Source: Cheilinus undulatus (taxonomy: Eukaryota; Chordata; Actinopteri; Labriformes; Labridae). Taken from it: a stretch of 64,000 nucleotides of DNA. Shown piece by piece: positions 51,201 to 59,082 of the stretch. Numbering within the stretch: position 1 is the first letter of the stretch; each line of letters begins with the position of its first letter. Where the stretch lies: contig NC_054872.1 of the NCBI RefSeq assembly GCF_018320785.1, positions 39,978,551 through 40,042,550 on the forward strand. The letters are read 5' to 3'. Below the pieces are notes generated by a model. That model was given only the letters and a program-made list of their open reading frames with translations. It did not search any database and had not been told where the DNA came from. The position numbers were made by a program, and so were the translations under genes.

Positions 51201-53461
51201 AAAGGAAAGTCGCATAGTTGACGTGAGTGCATGGACTTTTAATTGTTTTTAACTGAGGTTATAAAAAGGAGTCACAAATTTAAACTGTTTCTACACACAC
51301 AGTTTCAGTCAGGCTGTCCCTAAAACCTCTCTGAGTTGCACCTCATAAGGCAGAGGTGTCCAAACTATGGCCGGGAGGCCAAATGTGGTCAGCAGTCCAT
51401 TCTTGATTGGCCCACAGCAAATTCTAGAAATAAAATGATATATGGCCCACATGAGATGATGAAGCTTGTGCTCAACTGTATGGTTCTTTTTAGTCTCACC
51501 ACTAGGCAGTGCTACCATGTTGATTCTGTAAACAAAATTTTTGACTAGAAGATGTCTTGAGTAATAATGTCCTGATAGATTATTGCAGCACCAATGGCAT
51601 TTCAGGGGCAGAGCCAGTGGTAGCCAGGGCCACACAGGGCTCCCTGAAATTTGATTGGCCCCCCCAAATCCTTGAAAAAATTACTGTCTATTTGCCTTGT
51701 CAGCCATTAACAAGCCATTTAGATGTATTCAATCACTTAGCATGTATTAACTAACACTGGATTGGCCTTACTTATTTAATATCCTCAAGGCAAGGAATTT
51801 GAAAGTGGCCCCACCATTCTTCTGTATTTCTGTATGTGGCCCTCATTGGAAAAAGTCTGGACCCCCCTGTCATAAGGGATAGTATCTCTGTCAGATGGAC
51901 CATTTAAAGAATTAATGTAGATATGGTGAATGAAGCCATAGAATGAAATTCTTAATGATAATCTTTGCCTATATACTAATGCAGCATTTAGTTTGAATTG
52001 TTTACACTCAGGCAAACAGATCACACAATCAGACAGTTTCATCACAAGGAAAGAAAATGGGATTGGTCGTGCTCCAGACATGTGCTGTAGATGTTAACTC
52101 CTTCTCACCCGCGGAGTTATTCCTGAATATTTCCTGCTGGGTTCACACATCTACTCGCACTTTCATGTGATTACACATGGGACTTTTGCTACGGAGCAGG
52201 TGGGAAAAAGTCTTTTTGAAGCTTAGGTGAAAAAAACTGTCTCTTTAGGCTCAGGAAGTTTTCTGGATTATTTTGTATAGGGAAACCACCACAACAGTCA
52301 TGTGTGCGCTCCTGTGGCTCCTTTAAAAGTAAATCAAAACATCTTAAAACTCTAAGGCTTAAAAGAGCTGCAAAGGGATGCTGTCTCGCTGTCTTTCTCA
52401 CTTCACTTAATCCCCCCCTTTCATTGCTGATCTTTCTTGTTATAAAGATATTTATGGGGGCTTTTCATACCTCTATCTTGAAGAGAAGGACAGTTGACAG
52501 AAAACAGGGATGAGCCACAGGCTGGACTTGAACCTGGGCAGCCCTTGTACATGGGGCGTGACCCAACCAGGCCATCAGAGCACCATCAAAGTGACACGTT
52601 GCTTCATTGTTACCAAATAATTGGGTTGAATGTAGAATTCTTCTGCGCATCTTCCTTATAGAAGCTTTAAAAACACTATATTTGTGTGAGATTGCATTTG
52701 ATTTTGCTTTTCAGTCTTATGAAAAGAATTTGATCTCAGTTTCACTGATTACCCTGCAAAAAATGTCTTAAAAAAGTCAGGGGATAAAACAGTCATTTTG
52801 GTGCCAGTTTAGCTCAGTTAGTAGAGCATGCAAAGGCTGAAGTCTATCAATTCCCAATCCTCATGCTGTTTGGTGCCTGTCTTCCCCTGCCTCTGATATT
52901 TCTTCCCTCCTTAGTCATCCTATCAAATAAAGGCAAAAAAGGCCCAAATACCATCTTTAAAGATTGTAATAATAATAACAATAATAATAATAATAATATC
53001 AGCATTGAGTGATCAACACTAAAAGCAGGAAGAGTTTGTCATTTTAGAGGTTTGTGCTTGTCTCTTTCTGATGTTTAGTCGAATAAAAAAAATAAAGCTA
53101 AGTCGGAGCCACTGATTTAACCTTCTCTGTCTAATAGCTGAAGTGTTGAAAATCTGCTGAATTGTGGGTCAGAATTGGTCTCGAGCCATTTGTAGACCTT
53201 GACAGCAGTTTGAATTGAGCACTTTGAGGCTTTCTTCATCTTTCTGTCTGTATTTCTGTAGTAAAAGCTGAATGAAAAGAAGATGGAATAATAATGCAGG
53301 AACACTTGATGACCTCCCTGTGCCTCTCTCTTTCACTCTTTCTTTCATCACAGGCGCTCATGGAAAACAGCAATCTGAACTTCGTCAAACCCGCCTGGAT
53401 TTATGCCATCAACCAACGACAAAAGATGCTGCCCTATCAGCCGTACACTGTCGTCCCCTGA
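12171..53461 (+). CDS. xrcc1: DNA repair scaffold XRCC1, complete (17 coding exons)
   Basis: Exons: 12171-12221, 12359-12451, 15869-15976, 16066-16224, 17023-17097, 19626-19749, 19929-20035, 21896-22058, 22136-22379, 24698-24814, 39787-39868, 39974-40073, 43308-43353, 47419-47540, 47788-47878, 47981-48056, 53354-53461. Sum 1866 nt, 621 residues plus stop (human 633), with all phases consistent. XRCC1 is the nuclear non-enzymatic scaffold of single-strand-break and base-excision repair. Its N-terminal domain (about 1-155) binds DNA polymerase beta, BRCT1 (about 328-414) binds poly(ADP-ribose)/PARP1, BRCT2 (about 531-621) binds DNA ligase III, and CK2-phosphorylated linkers dock PNKP, aprataxin and APLF. 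Visible marks: start [20 protein letters not shown] (Rev1-interacting type, FF at 189-190), bipartite nuclear signal KRK 243-245 with KK 262-263, [10 protein letters not shown] at 508-517, end YTVVP. Odd: a second YGGSTD box in exon 12, Lys at position 20, and very long introns. Confidence 0.98.
12359..12451 (+). CDS. xrcc1: xrcc1 exon 2 (residues 18-48)
   Basis: Encodes [16 protein letters not shown] and [11 protein letters not shown]. Codon 12365-12367 is AAA, giving Lys20 where human XRCC1 has Cys20. Phase 0-0. Confidence 0.97.
13742..14349. mobile_element. hAT-type non-autonomous element in xrcc1 intron 2
   Basis: Starts CAGAGGTGGATAAAGTA and ends TAGTTACTTTCCACCCCTG, an inverted-repeat pair. 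It is flanked by 8-bp target copies ATTGATAC (13734-13741) and ATTGGTAC (14350-14357), 7 of 8 identical. Both ends carry many AGTAAAAGTA-type repeats. No transposase. Confidence 0.82.
15585..15693 (+). mobile_element. Terminal fragment of a Tc1-like element
   Basis: Contains GTTTGATGATCAGAAACATT, then AAGTGTGACAAACGC and TTTTCTCACAGCACTGTA. This is the same terminal segment as the Tc1 relic at 56930-59082. Only the end survives, in xrcc1 intron 2. Confidence 0.6.
15869..15976 (+). CDS. xrcc1: xrcc1 exon 3 (residues 49-84)
   Basis: Encodes [20 protein letters not shown] and VLVGNSS, core strands of the XRCC1 N-terminal beta-sandwich. Phase 0-0. Confidence 0.97.
16066..16224 (+). CDS. xrcc1: xrcc1 exon 4 (residues 85-137)
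   Basis: Encodes [20 protein letters not shown] and [15 protein letters not shown], part of the polymerase-beta-binding N-terminal domain. The preceding intron is only 89 bp. Phase 0-0. Confidence 0.97.
17023..17097 (+). CDS. xrcc1: xrcc1 exon 5 (residues 138-162)
   Basis: Encodes [19 protein letters not shown], the last strand of the N-terminal domain. Donor GTAAGT. The 2.5-kb intron that follows holds no recognised element. Confidence 0.97.
19626..19749 (+). CDS. xrcc1: xrcc1 exon 6 (residues 163-204)
   Basis: Encodes [12 protein letters not shown] and [11 protein letters not shown]. The paired Phe 189-190 keeps the Rev1-interacting-region type motif seen in human XRCC1. Phase 0 to 1. Confidence 0.96.
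19929..20035 (+). CDS. xrcc1: xrcc1 exon 7 (residues 204-239)
   Basis: Encodes [11 protein letters not shown] followed by a Ser/Ala-rich linker, matching the human SYAAATLQA segment. Phase 1 to 0. Confidence 0.96.
20461..21281 (+). pseudogene. rps2: Processed pseudogene of ribosomal protein S2
   Basis: An intronless, full-span copy of the RPS2 coding sequence with frameshifts and stops. Readable pieces in order: a Gly/Arg-rich start, [46 protein letters not shown], then after frame changes [43 protein letters not shown] and the end [11 protein letters not shown]-like. It ends with ATAAAG and an A9 tract at 21273-21281, the signature of an mRNA reinserted by LINE machinery. It lies in sense in xrcc1 intron 7. 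Boundaries at the 5' end are approximate, and target duplications were not resolved. Confidence 0.93.
21896..22058 (+). CDS. xrcc1: xrcc1 exon 8 (residues 240-294), nuclear localisation signal
   Basis: Encodes [14 protein letters not shown] and PPPSKKFSP. The basic pairs KRK (243-245) and KK (262-263) form a bipartite nuclear signal in the same place as in human XRCC1. Phase 0 to 1. Confidence 0.95.
22136..22379 (+). CDS. xrcc1: xrcc1 exon 9 (residues 294-375), start of BRCT1
   Basis: A Lys-rich linker, then [20 protein letters not shown] and [16 protein letters not shown], the first half of BRCT1. The preceding intron is 77 bp. Phase 1 to 2. Confidence 0.97.
22853..23048 (+). mobile_element. 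tRNA-derived SINE in xrcc1 intron 9
   Basis: The body contains ATGTCTTCCCCCTGCTCTCT, then a Pol III-type tail CCCCCAAAAATAATCTTTAA, the same 3' body as the copy at 52800. The tRNA-like head is degraded. Confidence 0.6.
23390..23760. repeat. Degenerate AT-rich short-period repeat
   Basis: Variants of GGAATTTT, TTGGAAATTTTCA and GGGAATTTGATAAG recur every 20-35 bases through this stretch of xrcc1 intron 9. It is a decayed minisatellite. No coding signal. Confidence 0.45.
24698..24814 (+). CDS. xrcc1: xrcc1 exon 10 (residues 375-414), end of BRCT1
   Basis: Encodes [17 protein letters not shown] and [13 protein letters not shown], with the conserved BRCT Trp and Cys. The basic residues belong to the PAR-binding region known from human XRCC1. 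Followed by a 14,972-bp intron. Phase 2-2. Confidence 0.97.
29741..30822 (+). mobile_element. Degenerate Tc1-like element, same family as 9305-10398
   Basis: Starts TACATGATAAGGATAAAAGT. The + strand keeps transposase pieces: [26 protein letters not shown], and [20 protein letters not shown], which has the catalytic Glu. Frames are broken, and the second catalytic Asp region around 30490-30540 is damaged. A foreign LINE/SINE 3' end interrupts it near 29808-29990. Confidence 0.85.
29815..29990 (+). mobile_element. LINE/SINE 3' end inserted in the Tc1 copy
   Basis: Contains GGTGACCTTGAGTGCTTTGA, then CACCTATAAATGAAATG and a (ATT)n tail. This is a widespread fish retroposon 3' end. It splits a Tc1 element whose sequence resumes near 29995. 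Confidence 0.6.
32430..33045 (-). mobile_element. LINE fragment, reverse transcriptase to near C-terminus
   Basis: On the minus strand near 33020 it reads [20 protein letters not shown], with the YADD reverse-transcriptase box, then LEQ, a stop and further pieces with broken frames down to the 3' region. It is 5'-truncated just before the YADD box, as is usual for LINE insertions. The clade is probably Rex/RTE-like but not certain. Confidence 0.75.
35717..35967 (+). repeat. Dispersed repeat starting CCTCCGCCATGGAGGT
   Basis: Contains CTCACGGACGGATTTTGATG, then AAATTTTCAGGAAATGTC, GTGATCCGGATCACTG and TCTGCGCCCTCCGAGTG. I recognise this as a common animal interspersed repeat of unclear class. 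Non-coding. Confidence 0.6.
38840..39155 (+). mobile_element. LINE 3' end with GATG-type tail
   Basis: The + strand encodes [16 protein letters not shown] and [20 protein letters not shown], a decayed copy of the C-terminal region of the same LINE family as 32430-33045. It ends GGATGGATGGA. The tail and 5' truncation fit a Rex3/RTE-type element. Confidence 0.7.
39787..39868 (+). CDS. xrcc1: xrcc1 exon 11 (residues 414-441), acidic CK2-type cluster
   Basis: Encodes [20 protein letters not shown] and more acids. RYLM plus SSSE matches human RYLMAGPGSSSEE. Joined across the 15-kb intron in correct phase (2 to 0). Confidence 0.95.
39974..40073 (+). CDS. xrcc1: xrcc1 exon 12 (residues 442-475) with extra YGGSTD box
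   Basis: Encodes [20 protein letters not shown] then VDQS. Ser468-Thr469-Asp470 copies the FHA-docking box found in exon 14. Donor GTTTGC is weak but the phase (0 to 1) and the next exon fit. Confidence 0.93.
40313..41180. mobile_element. hAT-like element in xrcc1 intron 12
   Basis: Starts TAGGGCTGACAG and ends TCTACAGGCCTA. It is flanked by 8-bp near-copies CATCCATC (40305-40312) and CATCTGTC (41181-41188). GTCGAATGGTCGATTG near the left and CCAATCGATTGGTTGG near the right are roughly inverted. No transposase seen. Confidence 0.55.
43308..43353 (+). CDS. xrcc1: xrcc1 exon 13 (residues 475-490)
   Basis: A 46-nt micro-exon encoding [16 protein letters not shown], matching human EDSGDTEDELRR. 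Phase 1 to 2. Confidence 0.94.
43525..44515 (-). mobile_element. Degenerate Tc1 element, same family as 1744-2992
   Basis: Left end TACAGGTGCATGTCACAAAA. The minus strand at 43876-44193 encodes [20 protein letters not shown] and [14 protein letters not shown]. The catalytic Glu region remains, but the QQD segment with the second Asp is deleted. The right end is missing. Confidence 0.8.
44640..44762. repeat. hAT-like terminal fragment rich in ATCGATA
   Basis: Repeated AAATATCGATAC, then TATCAATATTTTCCAACACC and CCTA, which in reverse starts TAGGGGTGTTGG, a hAT-type terminus. Only one end is seen. Confidence 0.4.
45140..47105 (+). mobile_element. Outer Tc1/IS630-type transposon, split by another element
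   Basis: Left part 45140-45560 (AACTGCATGG-type 5' region with CACTCTGTGAAAGACTGCGT). Right part from about 46515 to 47105 (AAAGCCAGCATCTGTGATGA, TGGGGGTGCATTAGTGCCC, CATTGAAAATGTATGG, ending TTTTTTGGAATTGGG). The two parts are halves of one transposase gene family in the same order and strand. The middle is replaced by the inner element. Broken frames. Confidence 0.65.
45561..46420 (-). mobile_element. Inner Tc1-like transposon fragment
   Basis: The minus strand encodes [16 protein letters not shown]-like, [31 protein letters not shown] and [17 protein letters not shown] pieces, a Tc1 transposase in shifted frames. It stops abruptly at 45561 before the transposase C-terminus, at the junction with the outer element. 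Confidence 0.75.
47419..47540 (+). CDS. xrcc1: xrcc1 exon 14 (residues 490-531), FHA-docking site
   Basis: Encodes [20 protein letters not shown]. Ser511, Thr512 and Thr516 match human Ser518, Thr519 and Thr523, the CK2 sites bound by PNKP, aprataxin and APLF FHA domains. Donor GTCTGT. Phase 2 to 1. Confidence 0.95.
47788..47878 (+). CDS. xrcc1: xrcc1 exon 15 (residues 531-561), start of BRCT2
   Basis: Encodes [20 protein letters not shown] and RYIVAFNG, matching human [18 protein letters not shown]2 is the ligase III-binding domain. Phase 1 to 2. Confidence 0.97.
47981..48056 (+). CDS. xrcc1: xrcc1 exon 16 (residues 561-586)
   Basis: Encodes [20 protein letters not shown] then SFED, middle of BRCT2. 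Intron before is 102 bp, intron after 5.3 kb. Phase 2 to 0. Confidence 0.97.
48190..48375 (-). mobile_element. LINE 3' end (minus strand), part of a split copy
   Basis: On the minus strand it reads [20 protein letters not shown], then a tail GAAAATCAGTGGATAGA, the same 3' region as at 38840-39155. It probably joins the piece at 50220-50490. Confidence 0.6.
50220..50490 (-). mobile_element. LINE fragment upstream of the 3' end (minus strand)
   Basis: The minus strand encodes [17 protein letters not shown]-like residues typical of the region after the reverse transcriptase (MSFLRRVAG type). Order and strand fit one LINE copy interrupted between 48376 and 50219. Confidence 0.6.
51351..51869. 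mobile_element. hAT element with perfect 8-bp target duplication
   Basis: Starts CAGAGGTGTCCAAACTATGG; reversed right end CAGGGGGGTCCAGACTTTTT. Flanks are identical, TCATAAGG at 51343-51350 and 51870-51877. 519 bp, non-autonomous, in xrcc1 intron 16. Confidence 0.92.
52440..52584 (-). mobile_element. tRNA-derived SINE, antisense
   Basis: In reverse: GGTGCTCTGATGGCCTGGTT (A-box-like), then CCCAGGTTCAAGTCCAGCC (B-box-like). The body follows towards 52440. Confidence 0.65.
52800..53000 (+). mobile_element. tRNA-derived SINE with (AAT)n tail
   Basis: The head TTTAGCTCAGTTAGTAGAGC is a clear tRNA A-box and D-arm. The B-box is decayed (CAATTCCCAATCC). The body has CTATCAAATAAAGGCAAAAA, and the tail is (AAT)n at about 52967-52998. 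Confidence 0.8.
53354..53461 (+). CDS. xrcc1: xrcc1 exon 17 (residues 587-621), C-terminus
   Basis: Encodes [20 protein letters not shown] and [14 protein letters not shown], stop TGA at 53459-53461. Holds the BRCT2 Trp. Two residues shorter than human, which ends VVPQA. Confidence 0.97.
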   Translation, partial: ALMENSNLNFVKPAWIYAINQRQKMLPYQPYTVVP

Positions 53462-53567
53462 ACTAACAAACACGCTGACACTTCACATCCTGAACATGAA
53501 GAAACGGCCAAAGCCATAGACAAAATGTTTTTTCTCTCTTTCAGATTCTGCTGACATACATAAAAGC

Positions 53568-53573
53568 AATAAA
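53568..53573 (+). other. xrcc1: xrcc1 poly(A) signal
   Basis: AATAAA 107 bases after the xrcc1 stop codon; no other canonical hexamer between. Confidence 0.7.
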
Positions 53574-54220
53574 CCCTTTACACTTCAGCATTTCTTTATA
53601 CTGCTAGTCATGAAATGTCTGCTTTTTCTTGGGCAGAGATGTTTCTATCTTTTGGCCAAGTGGGAATCTATAGAGGTTAATGGTAGGATTCAGCTTAGAT
53701 TTGTTTTTAGCTTTTATTTGAAGGGTTGTTAGTTCCACAGAGCACCAACATCATCACCACTATGCTGCTCGAGCATTTTAAGGACAAAGCACAGCCTCTC
53801 TGATTCAGGACTTATTTAAATTTCTGTGTTCCTGTGCTGCACTTTGCTGCTCACCTCGGCTACCTCAGGCTGTCTGAAAATGACTTATCACCTTGTCCTG
53901 AATGCCAGCAGCACTGATATGACCATGACTGGAGTAAACAGGCAGACTGTTTTAAGAACAGCCCAAAGTCAGGTGAAAAAAGTGCCAATTATTGAAAAAC
54001 ACAGCTACTAAATGCAAAAAATTTTGGACATTTCAGAAAATTAATTGTTGGGGATTGTTTTTGTGTGTTTTCATATTTTTATTACATGGCTTGAGTGGTA
54101 AAGGGATGTCTGTGGGTTGTTAAAAGTTTAATAATATGAGTTTTTGATTTTATTCATGTTTTTTTGTGTTGAAATTGAAATGACTTTAAGACGCCATATT
54201 TTTGTGTCATTCATTTAAAG

Positions 54221-55010
54221 CAGTGGTTCCCTACCTTTTTTCCTTATGCCCTTACTCTCACATCTATGGAAAGCTAAGCCCTCACCCATGACCCACTTGG
54301 AAAAATTAAATGTCAAATTTGATTGTTTTCATTGACAAAATCCCAACATAATAAAGCTTACATGCAGGTGTTTTTGACAAAACATCTATGTATAAACTAT
54401 TATTACGATCGTGTATAAGGCCTCTCTAGAAAAAAATATAAAGAGGATCTGTTCATTTTTAAGACAAAAACTCAAAATTCTCAAGTTTAAAAAGTTGTTA
54501 ATTATAGGAAAAAAATAGAAATGTCTTACTTTAAAGGTTTTAAATGTACATGAATCAAAGCATAGTGTTTTTGAGCCTATAAAGTAGAAAATCCAACTAC
54601 TGTTTTCATTTTGGTTTCTTGTAATTTTTTAACTTTATACCGTTAAAAATGTACAATTAAAAAAATTGACATTTTTGAGTTTCTGGCATCAAATTTTAAG
54701 ACTTTTTAAAACTGAAAGTTTCCAGTTTTCCCTTGTTAATTTCTGACTTTTAAAACTGAAATTCTGAGTTTGATTTCTTGTAAATATTCAACTTCCTAAT
54801 CTCATAAAAGAAAGAAAATCCAAAATAAATTCAACCTTTTGCGCAAAAATTAGCGGTTTCTCTTCATTTTTTTTCCATCTTTTAGATTGGCCCTAATACA
54901 TTATGTTTCTTGTCATGGTTAAAAATAATATATGTAGATGTAATTTTGACAACGTGGGAGCAGACAGCCCCCCCCCCCGAGATGCCTGAACCCCAGGTCT
55001 GGAACCACTG
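54221..55010. mobile_element. hAT element downstream of xrcc1
   Basis: Starts CAGTGGTTCCCTACC; reversed right end CAGTGGTTCCAGACC. Flanks ATTTAAAG (54213-54220) and ATTTAGGT (55011-55018) match at 6 of 8 bases. 790 bp, no transposase, includes a C-run near 54970. Confidence 0.82.
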
Positions 55011-55018
55011 ATTTAGGT

Positions 55019-56929
55019 GATTGGTTAACAATGGCCTCAGCTACTTTCTCCTCAAAATAAATATGCCTACATTTCAAAGTTTTTTAATCTACTTAATTAT
55101 TTCTTCCAAATAAAAAAAAAGGACTTTAATGAAGGTTGATCTCATCTTTATTCATCAAACTGCGTTTGCACTCATCCGCTCTCGGTCCGTCCTCTGTTTG
55201 CAGCTAGAGAGCCACTCTCTTTCCATTTCATTCCTTCTCTTGTGTCGAGCGCGCTCTCCTCTCTAATTTACTTCTCATCCTGCTTTACGCCCTGGAGCCA
55301 CTGGCTCTCCTGCTCTTCAGTCAAGGGGATTAGAAAAGATGAAATGTGGACGTGAGACAGAGAGGAATGGGTTGCTACAGTAGAAAGAAAAGGATGGAGG
55401 AAGTTTGGATGTGTTTTTAAAGAGGCCAAAGATCAGGATTTGTTGAACTGTATGCAAACTTAACTACAGGTTATCTGGGACGGTATCGAGCACTGATTTG
55501 CTTTTCATGAAAGGAAGAGTGTAAGGTGATTTATTTTATGTTCAAACATGCAGAAAATTTACAGCAGCTAACAGCATCACACTGAAACGATGTTATATTT
55601 CATTGGGATGCAGCTCTGTTGTCAGATGGAGGAGACGATGTGCTGCTTTCAGATGGTCTCATCTGACAGTTTGTCTTTGTTTAAACAGCAGTCTCCACCA
55701 TATTCATGGCACCAGTCTGATTAATTCTTTGCTTTTAGCATTTTTATGTGTCCTGTGAATCTCTGCAGTGACCTTACATGACTTTTTATGGGCAAACAAT
55801 ACTTGACAGAGTGGTTTTAATCCTCATTATTCTCTGGCACACAATGTTGGTGGTCTTCGTCCCAGCAATGTTTTCCTTTAATCATTCTGAGATTAGAGTT
55901 CTGTGTTCAATCTGATAATTTGTGTTTCTTCTTTCTTTTTCTACTTGCTTTCAGACAGACATGACTGAGTTTTTACTGTTAAGACTTAACTTTAGCAGGA
56001 GTTTGATTAGGGATGGATAAGAGTACAATATTGCCGTCATTGCTTGAGTAACGTTTCACGATCTGCAGACTGCACATGCCATAAACTATTTCAGGCTACA
56101 TTAAAACAATATTAAAACTCATTTAGGCCAAAGGTCAAATACATCCTGCTGCCTTTTGAGCATGCCTTCAAATAAGGTTTTTTTTCTTTTTTAAGAAAAG
56201 GGGGCAGGGTCAAGTACAGGGACTCTTTGTGAAGAGGCTATTCAGAAATGTCAAGCTTACACCTCCTCAGCAAGAGTACTGAAAAGAGTGTTTGAAATGA
56301 AATGTGTGAATTTTTCTTTCCCATTCAGATACAAATGTTCAAAACAATCTTATTCAAGGGATTAGAGACTGCTATGACTATCTACCACATGTATAAGACA
56401 CTGGCTGACTAATTCATAATAAAATATTTGGATTCCTATTTTCTTCTTTTAACTTTAAACGAGAAAAAATGCCGAGCACAAGCTTCAGAATTTATAAAAC
56501 ACCAATAATTTGGAAAAACTGTGAGATCTATATGCTGCGTTATAGTTTGACAGTAATAGTTTTCCATAATCATATATACTTGTTATTTTAATCCTTCCAC
56601 ACATGACTCTGCATGACCTACACATATCAACAGCTTGCTATTCGTCTGTAGATAACTCATTAAGAATAACAGCGTAAATAAGAAAGGTAGATGCTTGCAA
56701 GGGATGCAGCTCCCACCAGACTTTTTGGCCTAACTGTAATCATAGGATGTCTGGTTTATGTGACGTAAGTGTGTTTACTGTAGGGAAAAGGGACAAAAAG
56801 AGGCTAATGCAATGATAGAAGAACAAAGCTGTGGCAGAAAAGACAAACTGAAGATGGCTCATAAAACTACTGTGAGGGTGGAATATGGACTGAATTCTGA
56901 TTGTGACAATCTAGAAGAACTTAAGTGTC
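55019..56929. other. Intergenic stretch, nothing recognised
   Basis: AT-rich DNA between the hAT element and the split Tc1 relic. No supported exon, RNA gene or clear repeat seen. Confidence 0.5.
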
Positions 56930-59082
56930 AATGTCCCATTTTACTTCAGACCACCAGACCATCACACTACCACCACCTTGTTTGACTGTTGGTGTGGTGA
57001 AATGCTGTTTGAGTTTCACACCAGATGTAGCAGCACCTTTCAAAAAGTTCAACTTTTCTCTCATATTTCTCTCACAGAATAAGCAGAATATCTCAGAATA
57101 AAGTCTTTAGGATCATCAAGGTGTTTTTGGTAAATGTGAGCCTTTGTGTTCTTTTGTGTCAGCAGTGGTTTTAGTCTTGGAACTTTCCCATATACGCCAT
57201 TTTTGCCCAGCCTCTTTCTTATGGTTGAATCATGAAGACTGGCCTTAAACCTCTGAGCCCTAAACTATTTTTAACCAAACTTTATCAAACTTGTTCTCCC
57301 ATCTCTTTGGGACCAAAGAATTTGAAACTTATCATTCAGTGACAAAAAGTCTTCAAAATATTCACATTTAAAAAAGAGAAGTCCATGAGCTTTTGGGAAT
57401 TTGAGTGATAATTGAAAGTGCAGTGGCTCTGAAGGACAAATTACAGCATCTGTCTTTTTCTCTCTGTTGTGAGTCATTCATGTTCTCTTCCACAGTTTCA
57501 AAGTCTGTGCACATGCACCGTTCAGCGAAGCATGACATGATGACAGAACAGCCTGCCATTGGTTGTCACAGCCCAGTTTTAATGCATAACCGGTGAAGTG
57601 CAGGAACAATAAAGAAAAAGGATTATAAAAGGACTTAAAGATGTCAGCCGGAAAGTCAGCCAAGTTCCAGGCTCACTAGAAAATGTTCTGTAAGAGCTAT
57701 GAAGACGTGGATAGCATCATTAGAATGGCACAAAAGAGGGCTGCCAGATTTACTGAGGTTACAATTTACAGTTCAGAAGTTATTTAACTTTGAATAACAT
57801 GCATCTTTTCTTGTATATACAAAAAAGCCATCCTCAGAGGGTTAACTTGAAGAAGTAGTGAACACTAGCATTTTTTTTTTCAGCTGTACACTGAAGTACC
57901 TGACTGAAAAGATAAAACACATCAATGCTGGTGTTATTTCTGATATTTGCACCAAACTGATAAAAATCTGCATTTTACGGCTTCTGATTAGCTCAAATGG
58001 ACATCTGCTTCGAAAAATCTTTTCTGAAAAGGTGGGGCTTATGTAACGTAGCATCACAAACTCTATATAAAAGGTAGAACATTACCGCCTCTAACTGACT
58101 TTACTATTCAGAGATCACTCCCATCCTCTCCTGCACCTGCACTGCTTCGGCTCTGAGAGCTCCAGCTTTAGTAACACCGGTGCTGGGGCAAACGGCCCAA
58201 ACAGGTAGTGCTCAGGACCACCACAGTCCACCACACAACAGCCTGCTTCAGGGGACTCAGTGAGGGGAAAAATCCTCGCTCTGAGACAGCAGTGCTGCGG
58301 GACTCTGTGTCACTTTCTGGCAAGGGGAGCCACTGTCACTTTCGCTTCATCTGGAAACCCCCGTCCTGAAAAAAAATATTTTAAAAAACGGCCTTAGCCC
58401 CTCCCTCCTCTCAGTACCAAACTGCTCACTTTCTGTGTATTTTTTTAAATCTTGAAGTGGGCGGAGTTAGCTCTGAGGTGGGGGTTCACTTACACTTTAA
58501 TCAAGTGAGGCCTGCAGGTCTTTAGATGGGTTCTTTTGTGACCTCCTGGCTGAGTCTTCAATGAGCTCTTGGGGTAATTCTAGTAGGTTGGCTTCTCCTA
58601 GGAAAGCTCACCACTGTTCCAAGTTTTCTACATTTGTGGTTAATGGCTCTCGCCATGGTTCACTGGAGTCCCAGAGCCTTTGAAATGGCTTCGTAACCCT
58701 TTCCAGACTGATGAATGTCAATGACTGTTTCTCATCCGTTCTTGAATTTCTTCAGATCGTTTCATGATGTGTTGCTCTTTGAGATCATTTAGCCGACTTC
58801 ACTTTGTCAGACAGGTTCTGTTTTAGTGAATTCTTGATTCAACAAGTCTGGCAGTCATCTGGGCTGGTTGTGGCCAGTGAAATTTAACCCAACTTTAACA
58901 AAAAAATTGGTTAATCATTGTTAATTCATGAGGGGTAGTTACTTTTTCACATATGGACAAAGTATGTTTTCCCTAATAAATGAAATCATCATTTAAAAAC
59001 TGCATTTTACTTGTGTTATCTTTGTCTAATATTAAAATGTGTTTGATGATCTGAAAAATGTAAGTGTGACAAATATACTGGA
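56930..59082 (-). mobile_element. Tc1-like relic split by a TTAA-flanked insert
   Basis: Minus strand. 59082-58501 holds the terminal region (GTCACACTTACATTTTTCAG) and the N-terminal DNA-binding part starting KRSEEIQERMRN. 57248-56930 continues the same reading with TTPTVKQGGGSVMVW. It stops there, so the C-terminal half is lost. Many frame breaks. Confidence 0.75.
57249..58500. mobile_element. 1.25-kb insert with TTAA at both junctions
   Basis: TTAA at 57245-57248 and again at 58497-58500, exactly at the two breaks of the Tc1 relic. TTAA duplication is used by piggyBac and Kolobok elements. No transposase and no convincing terminal inverted repeat found, so the class is open. Confidence 0.5.

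Noticed and set aside
52800-52875. Possible tRNA gene
   Set aside because: A good A-box but a decayed B-box, no complete cloverleaf, and a SINE body with (AAT)n tail follow, so it is a tRNA-derived SINE.
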